Part shown: positions 9,573 through 18,525 of the stretch, one piece after another
Layout of the letters: each line of letters opens with the position of its first letter
How positions within the stretch are numbered: position 1 is the stretch's first letter
Origin: Belliella buryatensis
Lineage (GTDB): Bacteria; Bacteroidota; Bacteroidia; Cytophagales; Cyclobacteriaceae
Assembly (NCBI RefSeq): GCF_900188245.1
Contig: NZ_FZOK01000010.1
Location: forward strand, 120,263-184,262
Reading direction: 5' to 3'
DNA length: 64,000 nucleotides
Notes under the pieces: generated by a model
Told to the model about the DNA's origin: nothing
The model's input: only the letters and a program-made list of their open reading frames with translations
Databases searched by the model: none
Made by a program: the position numbers and the translations under genes

Positions 9573-11135
9573 ATGACAATGAAAAATTACAGACTTTATT
9601 TGATTTTTTCATTCATCGTAGCTTTTGGATGTAAAGATCAAAATTCAAAAATTTCATATGATGTAAATGGAGAGAAACCAAATATCATCATTATTTACTT
9701 GGATGACTTGGGATATGGTGATCTAAGCGCTTATGGAGCTACCGAAATTGAGACTCCTCAGATCGACAAATTGGCAAAAGAGGGAATGATGTTTACCAAT
9801 GCATACGCTACTTCCGCAACTTGCACACCCAGTAGATATGCCTTATTGACTGGAATTTATCCTTGGAGAAATGATGACGCTAAAATTCTACCTGGCTCAG
9901 CACCACTATTAATTGAGACTGATCAGATGACAGTTCCAAAAATGCTAAAAAATGAAGGTTATAATACAGCCATCGTTGGTAAATGGCACCTAGGTCTTGG
10001 AGATGGTAATGTTAATTGGAACGAAAAAATAACCCCTGGCCCAAATGAAGTTGGTTTTGATTATGCCTACATCATGGCAGCTACTCAGGACAGGGTACCT
10101 ACTGTTTATATTGAAAATGGACATGTGGTCGGACTTGATAAAGATGATCCGATATTTGTCGACTATGACAAGAATTTTGAAGGAGAGCCTACAGGAAAAG
10201 ACAATCCTGAAATGCTCCGTATGATGTGGCATCATGGTCATAATTCTAGCATTGTCAATGGAATTCCGAGGATTGGTTATATGAAAGGTGGGGAGAGTGC
10301 CAAATGGATCGATGAAGACATGGCTGATGAGTTCTTAATAAAAGCAAAGGATTACATTAAAGTTAAAAGCAAAGACAGTAAGCCATTTTTCCTCTATTAT
10401 GCGATGCAACAACCACATGTACCGAGAACTCCACATCCTCGATTTGAGGGGAAGTCAGGAATGGGGCCTAGAGGAGACGTGATTTTAGAAGCAGATTGGT
10501 GTGTGGGTGAATTAATGAGAACTTTAGAAGAAGAAGGAATATTAGAAAATACCCTTGTGATTTTCTCTTCTGACAATGGACCTGTCTTGAATGATGGCTA
10601 CTACGACGATGCAGTAGAAAAACTTGGTAATCATAGACCTTGGGGACCCTTTAGAGGTGGTAAATATAGCCTTTTTGAAGCTGGTACAAGAATTCCTTTC
10701 ATGACGTATTGGAAGGGAAAGATTCAACCTGGAGTATCTGATGCTTTGATTTCCCAATTGGATATCTTAAGCTCTTTTGCAAGTATGGTTGGAAGTGAAG
10801 TCAAAACCGATGATAGCTTGAACTTGATAGATGTGTTGATGGGAAAAAGTAATCAAGGAAGGGAGCATCTTATTCTAGAAGCTATCAGCCGCACGGCTTT
10901 GAGAAGTGGAAATTACGTGATGATTCCACCTTATGATGGCCCTGCAATACTTGAATCAGTGAATATTGAGCTAGGGAATAATTCAGAATTTCAACTCTTC
11001 AATATCACCCAAGATAAAGGCCAAAAGAATAACCTTGCACAACAAGAAACTGAATTACTAGCAAAGCTGATCAAAAGATTCGAAGAACTTCGTGGAAATT
11101 ACAATCAAAAGATTGAAGAGATTGAATTGAAATAA
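9573..11135 (+). CDS. Sulfatase 1, formylglycine-dependent lipoprotein
   Basis: Family S1 sulfatase that should hydrolyse sulfate esters from a sulfated glycan. The N-terminus has a lipoprotein signal (hydrophobic stretch ending AFGC, Cys20), so it is probably membrane-anchored. The nucleophile motif CTPSR places Cys84 as the residue converted to formylglycine; the alkaline-phosphatase-fold metal motif is IIYLDDLGYGD. LVIFSSDNGP near 330 and the preceding His-containing strands complete the metal site. The length of 520 residues is normal. It is transcribed alone from the region holding operator site B and ends 388 bp before susC. An in-frame ATG two codons downstream (9579) is an alternative start. 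The S1 subfamily and the sulfate position cannot be assigned without alignment. The Cys-type sulfatase maturase it needs is not in the window. Confidence 0.92.
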   Translation: MTMKNYRLYLIFSFIVAFGCKDQNSKISYDVNGEKPNIIIIYLDDLGYGDLSAYGATEIETPQIDKLAKEGMMFTNAYATSATCTPSRYALLTGIYPWRNDDAKILPGSAPLLIETDQMTVPKMLKNEGYNTAIVGKWHLGLGDGNVNWNEKITPGPNEVGFDYAYIMAATQDRVPTVYIENGHVVGLDKDDPIFVDYDKNFEGEPTGKDNPEMLRMMWHHGHNSSIVNGIPRIGYMKGGESAKWIDEDMADEFLIKAKDYIKVKSKDSKPFFLYYAMQQPHVPRTPHPRFEGKSGMGPRGDVILEADWCVGELMRTLEEEGILENTLVIFSSDNGPVLNDGYYDDAVEKLGNHRPWGPFRGGKYSLFEAGTRIPFMTYWKGKIQPGVSDALISQLDILSSFASMVGSEVKTDDSLNLIDVLMGKSNQGREHLILEAISRTALRSGNYVMIPPYDGPAILESVNIELGNNSEFQLFNITQDKGQKNNLAQQETELLAKLIKRFEELRGNYNQKIEEIELK

Positions 11136-11523
11136 TAGTTCGCTCTAACTTATCATAGGTGTCATACTTTAGATATGTTCAATCTTACCATCAATGGAAA
11201 TCATCGTAACACCCAATACTTATTTTGTAACATTTTTGAAAAGTTAGGTTTTGTGTTACAAAAGTGGATAGTCGTGTTACAAGATTTTTGTTATTAGCGA
11301 ATGAGAATAATTAAAATTACAAGAAGTTTCAAGTGCAAAAGTTTTGATGGACAACCATTTATACTGTGCTGTCTCTACAAAATCCCAAGCAGCTAATATA
11401 CTGGAAGGAAAAAAATACATCGCCATAATGCACACCCAAGCGAATTAAAAAAATCTAGACAGGCTTAATCCCATCTAAAAACCACCTAAAATTAATAATA
11501 ACCTAAAATAATCATGGAGTTCT
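11136..11523. promoter_or_regulatory. susC upstream region with long leader
   Basis: A 388 bp gap. It holds the double operator (site C, 11206-11281) followed by about 240 bp of leader before the susC ATG. I see no convincing -7 box or structured RNA in the leader by eye. No ORF of note. Confidence 0.45.
11206..11281. promoter_or_regulatory. Putative HTCS operator, site C (two pairs in opposite orientation)
   Basis: GTTACA occurs at 11255-11260 and 11276-11281 (21 bp apart). The reverse complement TGTAAC-type half sites occur as GTAACA at 11206-11211 and 11227-11232 (also 21 bp apart). So this promoter region has a forward pair and an inverted pair, about 23 bp between them. This doubling is unique to the susC promoter among the four sites. 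Confidence 0.6.
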
Positions 11524-14500
11524 ATGAAAACACGTTTACTAGTTAGTTTAATCCTTCTCTTTCTGTTCCAAGTAAATGATTCCTTGGCACAGATAGAAGT
11601 AAAAGGAGTTGTTACAGATGATACAACAGGAGACCCTTTAATTGGCGCTACTGTTTTGGTAAAAGATACCTCTAAAGGTACGATTACAGACCTCGATGGA
11701 GTGTTTACCATTAGTGTAGATGACGAAAATGCTATTCTTGTCATTTCATATGCTGGTTACAAAAGAATCGAGTTGAAGGTTCAATCCAATATGCAAATCC
11801 GTCTCAAGGAGAGTGATGACCTTTTAGATGAATTTGTGGTAATTGGTTATGGGTCTCAAAGAAGAAGTGATCTTACAGGATCTTTGACAGGTGTTAAGAA
11901 TGAAACACTCATGGAATCGAGAAGCACAGACCTTTTTTCAGCCATGCAAGGACGGATGTCTGGTGTGCAGATTTCTACTGATTCAGGCCAGCCTGGCGCT
12001 GGTATGAATATCATTGTCAGGGGACAAACTTCTATCAATGGTTCTTCCTCTCCTTTGTTTGTCATTGATGGAGTACAAATCGATGTCAATTTTGATGAAG
12101 TTGCCAGTACAGGATCTTCTCAAGCAAGAGTCAATCCGCTGACTGGTATCAATCCCGCTGATATTGAATCTATAGAAGTATTGAAGGATGCTTCTGCAAC
12201 GGCAATATATGGTTCAAGAGGTGCGAATGGTGTCGTAATAATCACCACAAAGGCTGGCTCAAGCGGTAGAACCGTAGTTAGCTATTCACTGGATGCAAGT
12301 GTATCAGAGCCTATCAGGAGAATGCCAGTATTGTCACCTGATGATTATTTGGTGTATCAAGCTCAAAGAGGCAATTCTCAATTCTTGAATGAAGATACAA
12401 ATCGTGATGGCACTTTCGACACTCCTAGAGATTTCGGTCAATTAAGATCATTTGATTGGCAAGATGAAGCCTTGAGAGCTGGTGTGACCATGCAGCATCA
12501 GTTTGGAATTAGAGGTGGTAACAATAGTACTAATTATTCTATAGGAATTGGAGTCCTCAATCAAGAAGGTCTTGTGGTGAACAACGATTATTCTCAATAC
12601 AACATGAGATTGAGACTCAACACCAATGTCAATGAAAAATTATCATTTGGCTTTAGTTCAAATGCATCCTACTCTGTACTAAGTGGTGTTGCGAACAATG
12701 GTGGCCCTAATAGTTTTACTGGAATCACCCAACAGCTCCTATTAGCCAACCCTTGGAATATCTTAACTGATGATGTGGATTTGGTAAGTGATGGTTATAT
12801 AAGCCCATTGGATTTGATCCAAAAATCAGACAAGAGTACTAACATACTAAGGTTGATTTCAAGTGTGAACATGAGTTATAAGTTCACAGATAATTTAAAA
12901 TACACAGGTGTTCTAGGTACGAATGTCAGCCAATCTAAAGTGAAAGAGTATTACGGTTCAGAAACATCTTGGGGTAGACTTCCTAATGGATTGGCTAGGC
13001 TGAAAGAAGTAAGCACTTATTCTTACAATCATTCCTCTCAGTTGCATTACAACAAGTCTATTGGAACTAATCATCAAATCGATGCCATGGCGGCATTTGA
13101 GGTTTTCCATTATAACTTTGAAGATTTCGCAAATACTGTTTCGGGATTCGAAGACGAAACTACCGGTGTAAATAATATCACGAAGGGTGCAGCTGTCACT
13201 TCTTACAGTACACAGCGATACAATAACAATAGACTTTCTTATTTATCTCGAATTAACTATACGCTTTTTGACAAATACTTAATTACAGCAAGTATTCGTG
13301 CGGATGGGTCAGATAAGTTTGGTGCTGATAATAGATGGGGATATTTTCCATCTGCAGCTTTTGGCTGGAGAATTTCCGATGAAGGTTTTATGCAGGATAT
13401 CAGGTCGGTTTCTAATTTGAAATTGAGATTAAGCTATGGTGCAACAGGTAACGAACGTATCCCACCTTACACTTACCTAGCACAATTGGATCCTGTATTC
13501 TATGCAAGCAATGATGCCATGATCTTCGGTCTCGCTCCAGGTTCTCTTCCCAATCCAAATTTAAAATGGGAAGTTACAAATCAATTCAATGCTGGGATTG
13601 ACCTAGGCTTGTTTGATGGCAGATTAAACTTTAGTGCTGATGTTTATCAAAAAATCACAACTGATCTTTTGCTGAATGCACCTATTCCTGCGCAGAGTGG
13701 ATTTACTGCCCAATGGCAAAATATTGGTAGAATTGATAACTATGGACTTGAATTAGAAATCTCTTCTGTGAATTATGATAAAAATAACTTCACTTGGAGG
13801 ACCGACTTTAATATTTCTTTCAATAGGAATAAGATCATTGACTTAGGTTCAGCAGATTTTATCCCAATCTCTACACAAGGTGACTTCCAGTCAAACATAG
13901 GTAGAGCTGCCGTTGGACAGCCTATTGGAACTATGTTTGGTTTTGTCTTTGATGGCATCTACCAAATAGAAGACTTCACTTGGCAAAATAACAGTGACCC
14001 TTCTATACCACATGGAAGCAGAAATTATGTGTTAAGAGATGACTTGCCTGCTTATACAGGAAATCCACAACCTGGAAGAATGAAATATGCTGACACAAAT
14101 GGTGACGGTGTCATCAATGATGAAGATAGACAAATCATTGGTCAAAGTAATCCTAAGCACTTTGGAGGAATAAACAATACATTCAACTATAAGAACTTTG
14201 AATTGTCTATATTTTTCCAATGGTCATATGGCAACGACTTATTCAATGCATCCAAAGTTAGACTCAACGGTGGAGAACCTTGGGCAAACGTAGTTCAGGA
14301 CTATTTTGTTAATCACTGGACGCCAGAAAATCCAAGTAATCAATATCCTGCACATGGTGCTATTGATAGACAAATTGCATCTTCTTATTACGTAGAGGAC
14401 GGCTCTTATCTTCGACTAAAAACACTTTCATTTGGCTATTCGCTTCCAAGAGCTATGGCTAGAAAGATAGGAATGGCAAGCCTAAAGGCTAACATCATTG

Positions 14501-14640
14501 GTAACAATTTACTGACTTGGACCAACTATACCGGATGGGATCCAGAAGTGAATTTCAACAATCCTTTGCTCGCTGGTCTGGATAGAATTCCATATCCTAG
14601 AGCAAGAACCTTTACATTGAGCCTAAATGCAACCTTCTAA
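11524..14640 (+). CDS. SusC-like TonB-dependent outer membrane transporter
   Basis: Outer membrane oligosaccharide importer of the SusC family, energised by TonB and paired with the SusD gene 11 bp downstream. It has a signal peptide (to about residue 22, ending SLAQ), a carboxypeptidase-regulatory-like domain (GVVTDDTTGDPLIGATVLVKD), a plug domain (about 105-240) containing the family pattern IESIEVLKDASATAIYGSRGANGVVIITTK split over several strands, and a C-terminal beta-barrel ending in the aromatic residue of LSLNATF. The length of 1038 residues is normal. The transcript should start near operator site C. The sugar imported is inferred from neighbours: sulfated, alpha-galactose-containing oligosaccharides. 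Confidence 0.95.
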   Translation: MKTRLLVSLILLFLFQVNDSLAQIEVKGVVTDDTTGDPLIGATVLVKDTSKGTITDLDGVFTISVDDENAILVISYAGYKRIELKVQSNMQIRLKESDDLLDEFVVIGYGSQRRSDLTGSLTGVKNETLMESRSTDLFSAMQGRMSGVQISTDSGQPGAGMNIIVRGQTSINGSSSPLFVIDGVQIDVNFDEVASTGSSQARVNPLTGINPADIESIEVLKDASATAIYGSRGANGVVIITTKAGSSGRTVVSYSLDASVSEPIRRMPVLSPDDYLVYQAQRGNSQFLNEDTNRDGTFDTPRDFGQLRSFDWQDEALRAGVTMQHQFGIRGGNNSTNYSIGIGVLNQEGLVVNNDYSQYNMRLRLNTNVNEKLSFGFSSNASYSVLSGVANNGGPNSFTGITQQLLLANPWNILTDDVDLVSDGYISPLDLIQKSDKSTNILRLISSVNMSYKFTDNLKYTGVLGTNVSQSKVKEYYGSETSWGRLPNGLARLKEVSTYSYNHSSQLHYNKSIGTNHQIDAMAAFEVFHYNFEDFANTVSGFEDETTGVNNITKGAAVTSYSTQRYNNNRLSYLSRINYTLFDKYLITASIRADGSDKFGADNRWGYFPSAAFGWRISDEGFMQDIRSVSNLKLRLSYGATGNERIPPYTYLAQLDPVFYASNDAMIFGLAPGSLPNPNLKWEVTNQFNAGIDLGLFDGRLNFSADVYQKITTDLLLNAPIPAQSGFTAQWQNIGRIDNYGLELEISSVNYDKNNFTWRTDFNISFNRNKIIDLGSADFIPISTQGDFQSNIGRAAVGQPIGTMFGFVFDGIYQIEDFTWQNNSDPSIPHGSRNYVLRDDLPAYTGNPQPGRMKYADTNGDGVINDEDRQIIGQSNPKHFGGINNTFNYKNFELSIFFQWSYGNDLFNASKVRLNGGEPWANVVQDYFVNHWTPENPSNQYPAHGAIDRQIASSYYVEDGSYLRLKTLSFGYSLPRAMARKIGMASLKANIIGNNLLTWTNYTGWDPEVNFNNPLLAGLDRIPYPRARTFTLSLNATF

Positions 14641-14651
14641 AAGAATTTGTC

Positions 14652-16295
14652 ATGAAAAAATATATAAAAATCTTATTTCTAGCTGTTTCAGTAATGGCAG
14701 CAAGCGCATGTGCTGATTTTCTTGAACCTACACCATTTTCATTTACTGCACCTGAAAATTTCTATAGAACTGCAAATGATGCTGAAATAGCCTTGGTAGG
14801 CGTTTATAGCACACTGACAGCTGGCTCTGTTCAAGGAGCAGGTAATGCTTCTGGTTTCCGTAGAGACTTAATGGAAATGCTGGCTAAAGGAACAGATGAA
14901 GGTGTTAAACCTGCTAATTTTGCAAATTTGAGAGGTGGGCAGTTTGGAACTGCTGGCTTTACAAGTTCGGATTTTGAGATCAACAATGCTTGGTTTTTCC
15001 TTTATGCAGGTATTGGTCGTGCAAACAGCTTGCTCGAAAACCTTGAAAATATGCCTGATAATCTTTTCGCAGGTAGTAGGAAAATTGAAATTGAAGCTGA
15101 AGCTAAAGTATTACGTGGATTTCAACACATGATGTTAAGTATGATGTTTGGAGCAATTCCAATATATACTAGTACCAGTGATGATCCCAATTTGCCAAGA
15201 TTACCAGTACAGGAAGTTTACGAGCAAATTATTTCTGACCTAGAGTTTGGTTATGAAAATCTTCAACATAGAGGCCCAAGAGCCGCTACGGTAAATAAAT
15301 GGACAGCAGCAGGACTATTGGTAAAAATATATGCTTATCTCGCAAGTATGAATTCTCATGGTTTGAGTGACTTTGGGTATACCCCTAATAGTTTTGCATG
15401 GGTGGATGTTGCAGCTAGCTATAATAACGCATTGACAATTTCCGCCGACCTCATTGCGAATAGTGGTTATATCCTTACAGAAAACTATGATAGACTTTTC
15501 AGAGAAACCACAAAAAGCGCTCAAGCACAAGAGGTAATGCTTTCTGCGGAAGGTTCTACTGATCCATCACAAAATGTAATTACCATAGTAGTGAATAATT
15601 TTATCCCTCAAGGAAATTCACCAATTATTGGCGCTGGCTCGGGTTGGACACGTCCAACAGGTGAATTGTATAATTTATATAATGTGAATGATTTCCGATT
15701 CAGCCACAATGTATCAGGAAATTTAGGGGGTAATCCTAATATATTAGATGTATTAGTTGTAGATGGGGTGAGATATTTCCAACCAAGACCACTACCTGGA
15801 CCAAATAGCCCTTTGATGAGCGTTGGTAAATACAGACTTATGGATCCAGCTCAGAAAAGTTATGCGGCTTTTGCAACTGCACTATCCTTCCCTCTATTAA
15901 GATTAGGTGATATTTTACTCCTGAGAGCAGAAGCACTTTATTTTACAGGGGATGAAGCTGGTGCTAGAGTACTTTTAAGTCAAGTTAGAGAACGCTCTGT
16001 CTTACCTTCTTCATCTGTAGCAGTTCTCAATAATGCTTATTTCAGGGAAGATTTCTTTGAAGAACTTATTGACGAACGATCTAGAGAACTTTGCTTTGAG
16101 ATCTGGAGAAGAATTGACCTTGCTCGCTTCAATAAATATGACGAGAAAATAAATGCGCTCAATCCAAATTTTGGTGCTTACAATAGTAATGTAAACTTGA
16201 TAAAGCAAAACTGGAGATCAGAAAGAGTATGGTTCCCAATACCTATACAACAAATTGACTTGAATCCAAATTTGGATCAAAATCCTGGGTACTAG
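14652..16295 (+). CDS. SusD-like glycan-binding lipoprotein
   Basis: Surface lipoprotein that captures glycan and forms the lid on the SusC transporter. The signal ends ASAC (Cys19-20 region), giving an acylated Cys. The helical TPR-like SusD fold is seen in EVYEQIISDLEFGYENL, the RagB/SusD pattern LLRAEALYFTGD near 415-430, and the C-terminal DLNPNLDQNPGY ending typical of the family. The length of 547 residues is normal. It follows susC by 11 bp as an operon partner. A partial terminator hairpin at 16325 follows it, which would make susC/susD more abundant than the next gene. Confidence 0.95.
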   Translation: MKKYIKILFLAVSVMAASACADFLEPTPFSFTAPENFYRTANDAEIALVGVYSTLTAGSVQGAGNASGFRRDLMEMLAKGTDEGVKPANFANLRGGQFGTAGFTSSDFEINNAWFFLYAGIGRANSLLENLENMPDNLFAGSRKIEIEAEAKVLRGFQHMMLSMMFGAIPIYTSTSDDPNLPRLPVQEVYEQIISDLEFGYENLQHRGPRAATVNKWTAAGLLVKIYAYLASMNSHGLSDFGYTPNSFAWVDVAASYNNALTISADLIANSGYILTENYDRLFRETTKSAQAQEVMLSAEGSTDPSQNVITIVVNNFIPQGNSPIIGAGSGWTRPTGELYNLYNVNDFRFSHNVSGNLGGNPNILDVLVVDGVRYFQPRPLPGPNSPLMSVGKYRLMDPAQKSYAAFATALSFPLLRLGDILLLRAEALYFTGDEAGARVLLSQVRERSVLPSSSVAVLNNAYFREDFFEELIDERSRELCFEIWRRIDLARFNKYDEKINALNPNFGAYNSNVNLIKQNWRSERVWFPIPIQQIDLNPNLDQNPGY

Positions 16296-16324
16296 GAATC
16301 CCAAATATTAATCGAATTAAAAGG

Positions 16325-16371
16325 AGAGCTACTTGAATGTCACTATACTGACTTAAGTGGCTCTTTTTTTA
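16325..16371 (+). terminator. Terminator or attenuator between susD and the second GH110 gene
   Basis: AGAGCTACTT (16325-16334) can pair with AAGTGGCTCT (16355-16364), 10 bp with one G-U, followed by seven or more T. The gene behind it has no visible operator of its own within 120 bp, so partial read-through is likely. Confidence 0.65.
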
Positions 16372-16418
16372 AAATCACATTAAAACACTTCAATGAATAA
16401 TTGAATAAAATTATAAAC

Positions 16419-18305
16419 ATGAATCACTTTGGACTTTTAAGAATCTTAGCTTTAATACCTGCATTCATGTTGGTTCAAAAGCTACATGCACAGGATTTTA
16501 GATTGAGTAATTATCTGAATGAAAATGAAAAAGATGTAACATTGGCTGTGCTTACCATGCTACAAGATGCCTCTGAATACAAGGATAGCAAGGTCATTAT
16601 AGAAGAGGGAGTATATCATTTTTATCCTGAAAAAGCTTACGAGCAGTATAGTTTCGTTTCCAATCATGACAATACCATGCGGAGAATTGCTTTTCCAATC
16701 AAGGGTTTTGATGGACTCACGCTTCAGGCATCTGGCGCCAAATTTATTTTTCATGGGCTAATGATGCCATTTTTGATTGAAGATTCTAAAAACGTAGATA
16801 TCTCTGGATTCTCCATTGATTGGCACATACCATTACACAGTGAAGCATTGGTAGTAGCCAATGATCAAGAAAATGGTTCAGTGGATTTGAAGATTGCAGA
16901 AAGCTTCCCTTACACCATCCGAAACGAAAAGTTAATTTTTATCAAGGAAGGTTACGAACATGATTTAGGCAATGCGATTTTATATGACCCTTTGAGAAAG
17001 GCAGTAGCATATAATACCAATGATTATACCCCATTGCGGATGAACAAAAATATTGAAATCAAGAACAAGCATTCATTTGATTTTCAAAACTATGTGGATT
17101 TGAGGTCACCTGAGTATGTATATCAGAATCAAGAAAATATTCTCAAAGCTGAAGAATTAGCTCATGGATTAGTACGGATTTCAGGCTTGTCCAAAAGTCC
17201 ACCGCCTGTTGGAATGGTTTTGGTCGCCAAAGGCCAAAATGGAGACAATAGAACAGCTAATGCTATTCACATCAATAAAAGCCAAGATATCAAAATCCAT
17301 GATGTGACCATCTATCATGCAGGAGGGATGGGTGTGATTGGTGAAAGAAGTATCAATATCACATTGGATAACATGAAAATCTTTCCAAATCCTGAAAGAG
17401 ATCTAATGGTATCCACCACAGCCGATGCTTCTCACTTTGTCAACTGCAAAGGAGAAATCATCATCAACAACTGTAACTTTAGAAATCAGTTAGATGATGC
17501 TACCAATGTTCATGGATCTTATGTGATCGTTTCTGATGTACTCTCACCAAACAAAATAGGAGTGAGGGTTGGACACTTTCAGCAAGGCGGCTTTGACTTT
17601 GCAGAAGCAGGAGATAAGATTGGATTTATCAATCAAAAGAAATCTGCTAATATAGAACTTAAGACTACAGTACAGCATGTCAACAAATTAAATGAAAGAT
17701 ATTATATCATCACATTGAGTGAAAATATTGCATCGCAGCTTAATGATGATTATGTAGTTGAAAACTTGGATTGGTATCCTGAATTGACCATTACAAATAA
17801 TCATTTTGCAGATAACAGAGCTAGAGGAATTCTTTTATCTACACCCAAGAAGACCATTGTTCGAAATAATTATTTCAGTAACATGATGTCGGCGATTTTT
17901 GTCCCTGTTGAATTAACTTGGTGGTACGAGTCAGGTAGTGCACAGGATCTGCTGATTGAAGGGAATACTTTTGGTGATTGTGCTTATGGAGGAGGAGACA
18001 GACCTGTGATTTATATTGAGACAGACTTGGATAAAACCGATTACATCTTCGGGAACATCACCATTAAAAACAATACGTTTACCAACTTCAATCCTTCTAT
18101 TCTTAAAGCCAATGGTGTCCGCTATCTTGAGTTTTCAGATAATAAAATCGAAAACTCTAAGAGCTTTCCGGCATTATACCCAAGTGCTCATGTCCTAGAT
18201 GTCCATCACATAGACACACTTATAATAAAAAATATAGATATCACAGTTGATTTTCAAAATAAGTTAAAAGCTATAGATGTGATCAACAAGGTATCAAACA
18301 TGTAA
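16419..18305 (+). CDS. Second GH110-family alpha-1,3-galactosidase-like protein
   Basis: Exported parallel beta-helix enzyme, paralogue of the protein at 3237-5054. An open frame begins at a TTG at 16401, but the ATG at 16419 gives MNHFGLLRILALIP... with a proper signal peptide ending LHAQ, so it is preferred. TADASHFVNCKG and QLDDATNVHG give Asp336, Asp359 and Asp360, with the same +23/+24 spacing as the GH110 catalytic carboxylates. Here the NVHG His is present, unlike the paralogue. NNxFxNxxARGILLSTPKKTIVRNN-type rungs follow, as in the first copy. The length of 628 residues is in the GH110 range. It lies 123 bp behind susD and probably depends on read-through from the susC promoter. Divergence between the two copies suggests different linkage or sulfation preference (inference). 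Confidence 0.82.
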   Translation: MNHFGLLRILALIPAFMLVQKLHAQDFRLSNYLNENEKDVTLAVLTMLQDASEYKDSKVIIEEGVYHFYPEKAYEQYSFVSNHDNTMRRIAFPIKGFDGLTLQASGAKFIFHGLMMPFLIEDSKNVDISGFSIDWHIPLHSEALVVANDQENGSVDLKIAESFPYTIRNEKLIFIKEGYEHDLGNAILYDPLRKAVAYNTNDYTPLRMNKNIEIKNKHSFDFQNYVDLRSPEYVYQNQENILKAEELAHGLVRISGLSKSPPPVGMVLVAKGQNGDNRTANAIHINKSQDIKIHDVTIYHAGGMGVIGERSINITLDNMKIFPNPERDLMVSTTADASHFVNCKGEIIINNCNFRNQLDDATNVHGSYVIVSDVLSPNKIGVRVGHFQQGGFDFAEAGDKIGFINQKKSANIELKTTVQHVNKLNERYYIITLSENIASQLNDDYVVENLDWYPELTITNNHFADNRARGILLSTPKKTIVRNNYFSNMMSAIFVPVELTWWYESGSAQDLLIEGNTFGDCAYGGGDRPVIYIETDLDKTDYIFGNITIKNNTFTNFNPSILKANGVRYLEFSDNKIENSKSFPALYPSAHVLDVHHIDTLIIKNIDITVDFQNKLKAIDVINKVSNM

Positions 18306-18409
18306 TTCAGAAAACATCAACTAAAATAATTCCCTTGATATAGAAAATAGAGCTATTAATAGAATCAAATTGTCTCAAATGTGCATATTAAAAAGATTTA
18401 TCATGAATT

Positions 18410-18436
18410 GTTACATTTCTAAAGATTGGTGTTACA
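18410..18436 (+). promoter_or_regulatory. Putative HTCS operator, site D
   Basis: TGTTACA at 18409-18415 and 18430-18436 has a 21 bp period. A weak -33/-7 pair follows: TTG at 18444 and TTACTTTG at 18467-18474. It precedes the four-gene operon starting at 18526. Confidence 0.6.
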
Positions 18437-18525
18437 GCGAAAATTGTTTTCTGATTTTAAATAAAATTACTTTGGAAATAAGAGCTCAAACCTATTAAAC
18501 CTATTAATTCCTTTAAAAACCCAAA

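Noticed and set aside
16401..16418. TTG start 18 bp upstream for the second GH110 gene
   Set aside because: The ATG at 16419 gives a standard signal peptide without extra polar residues.
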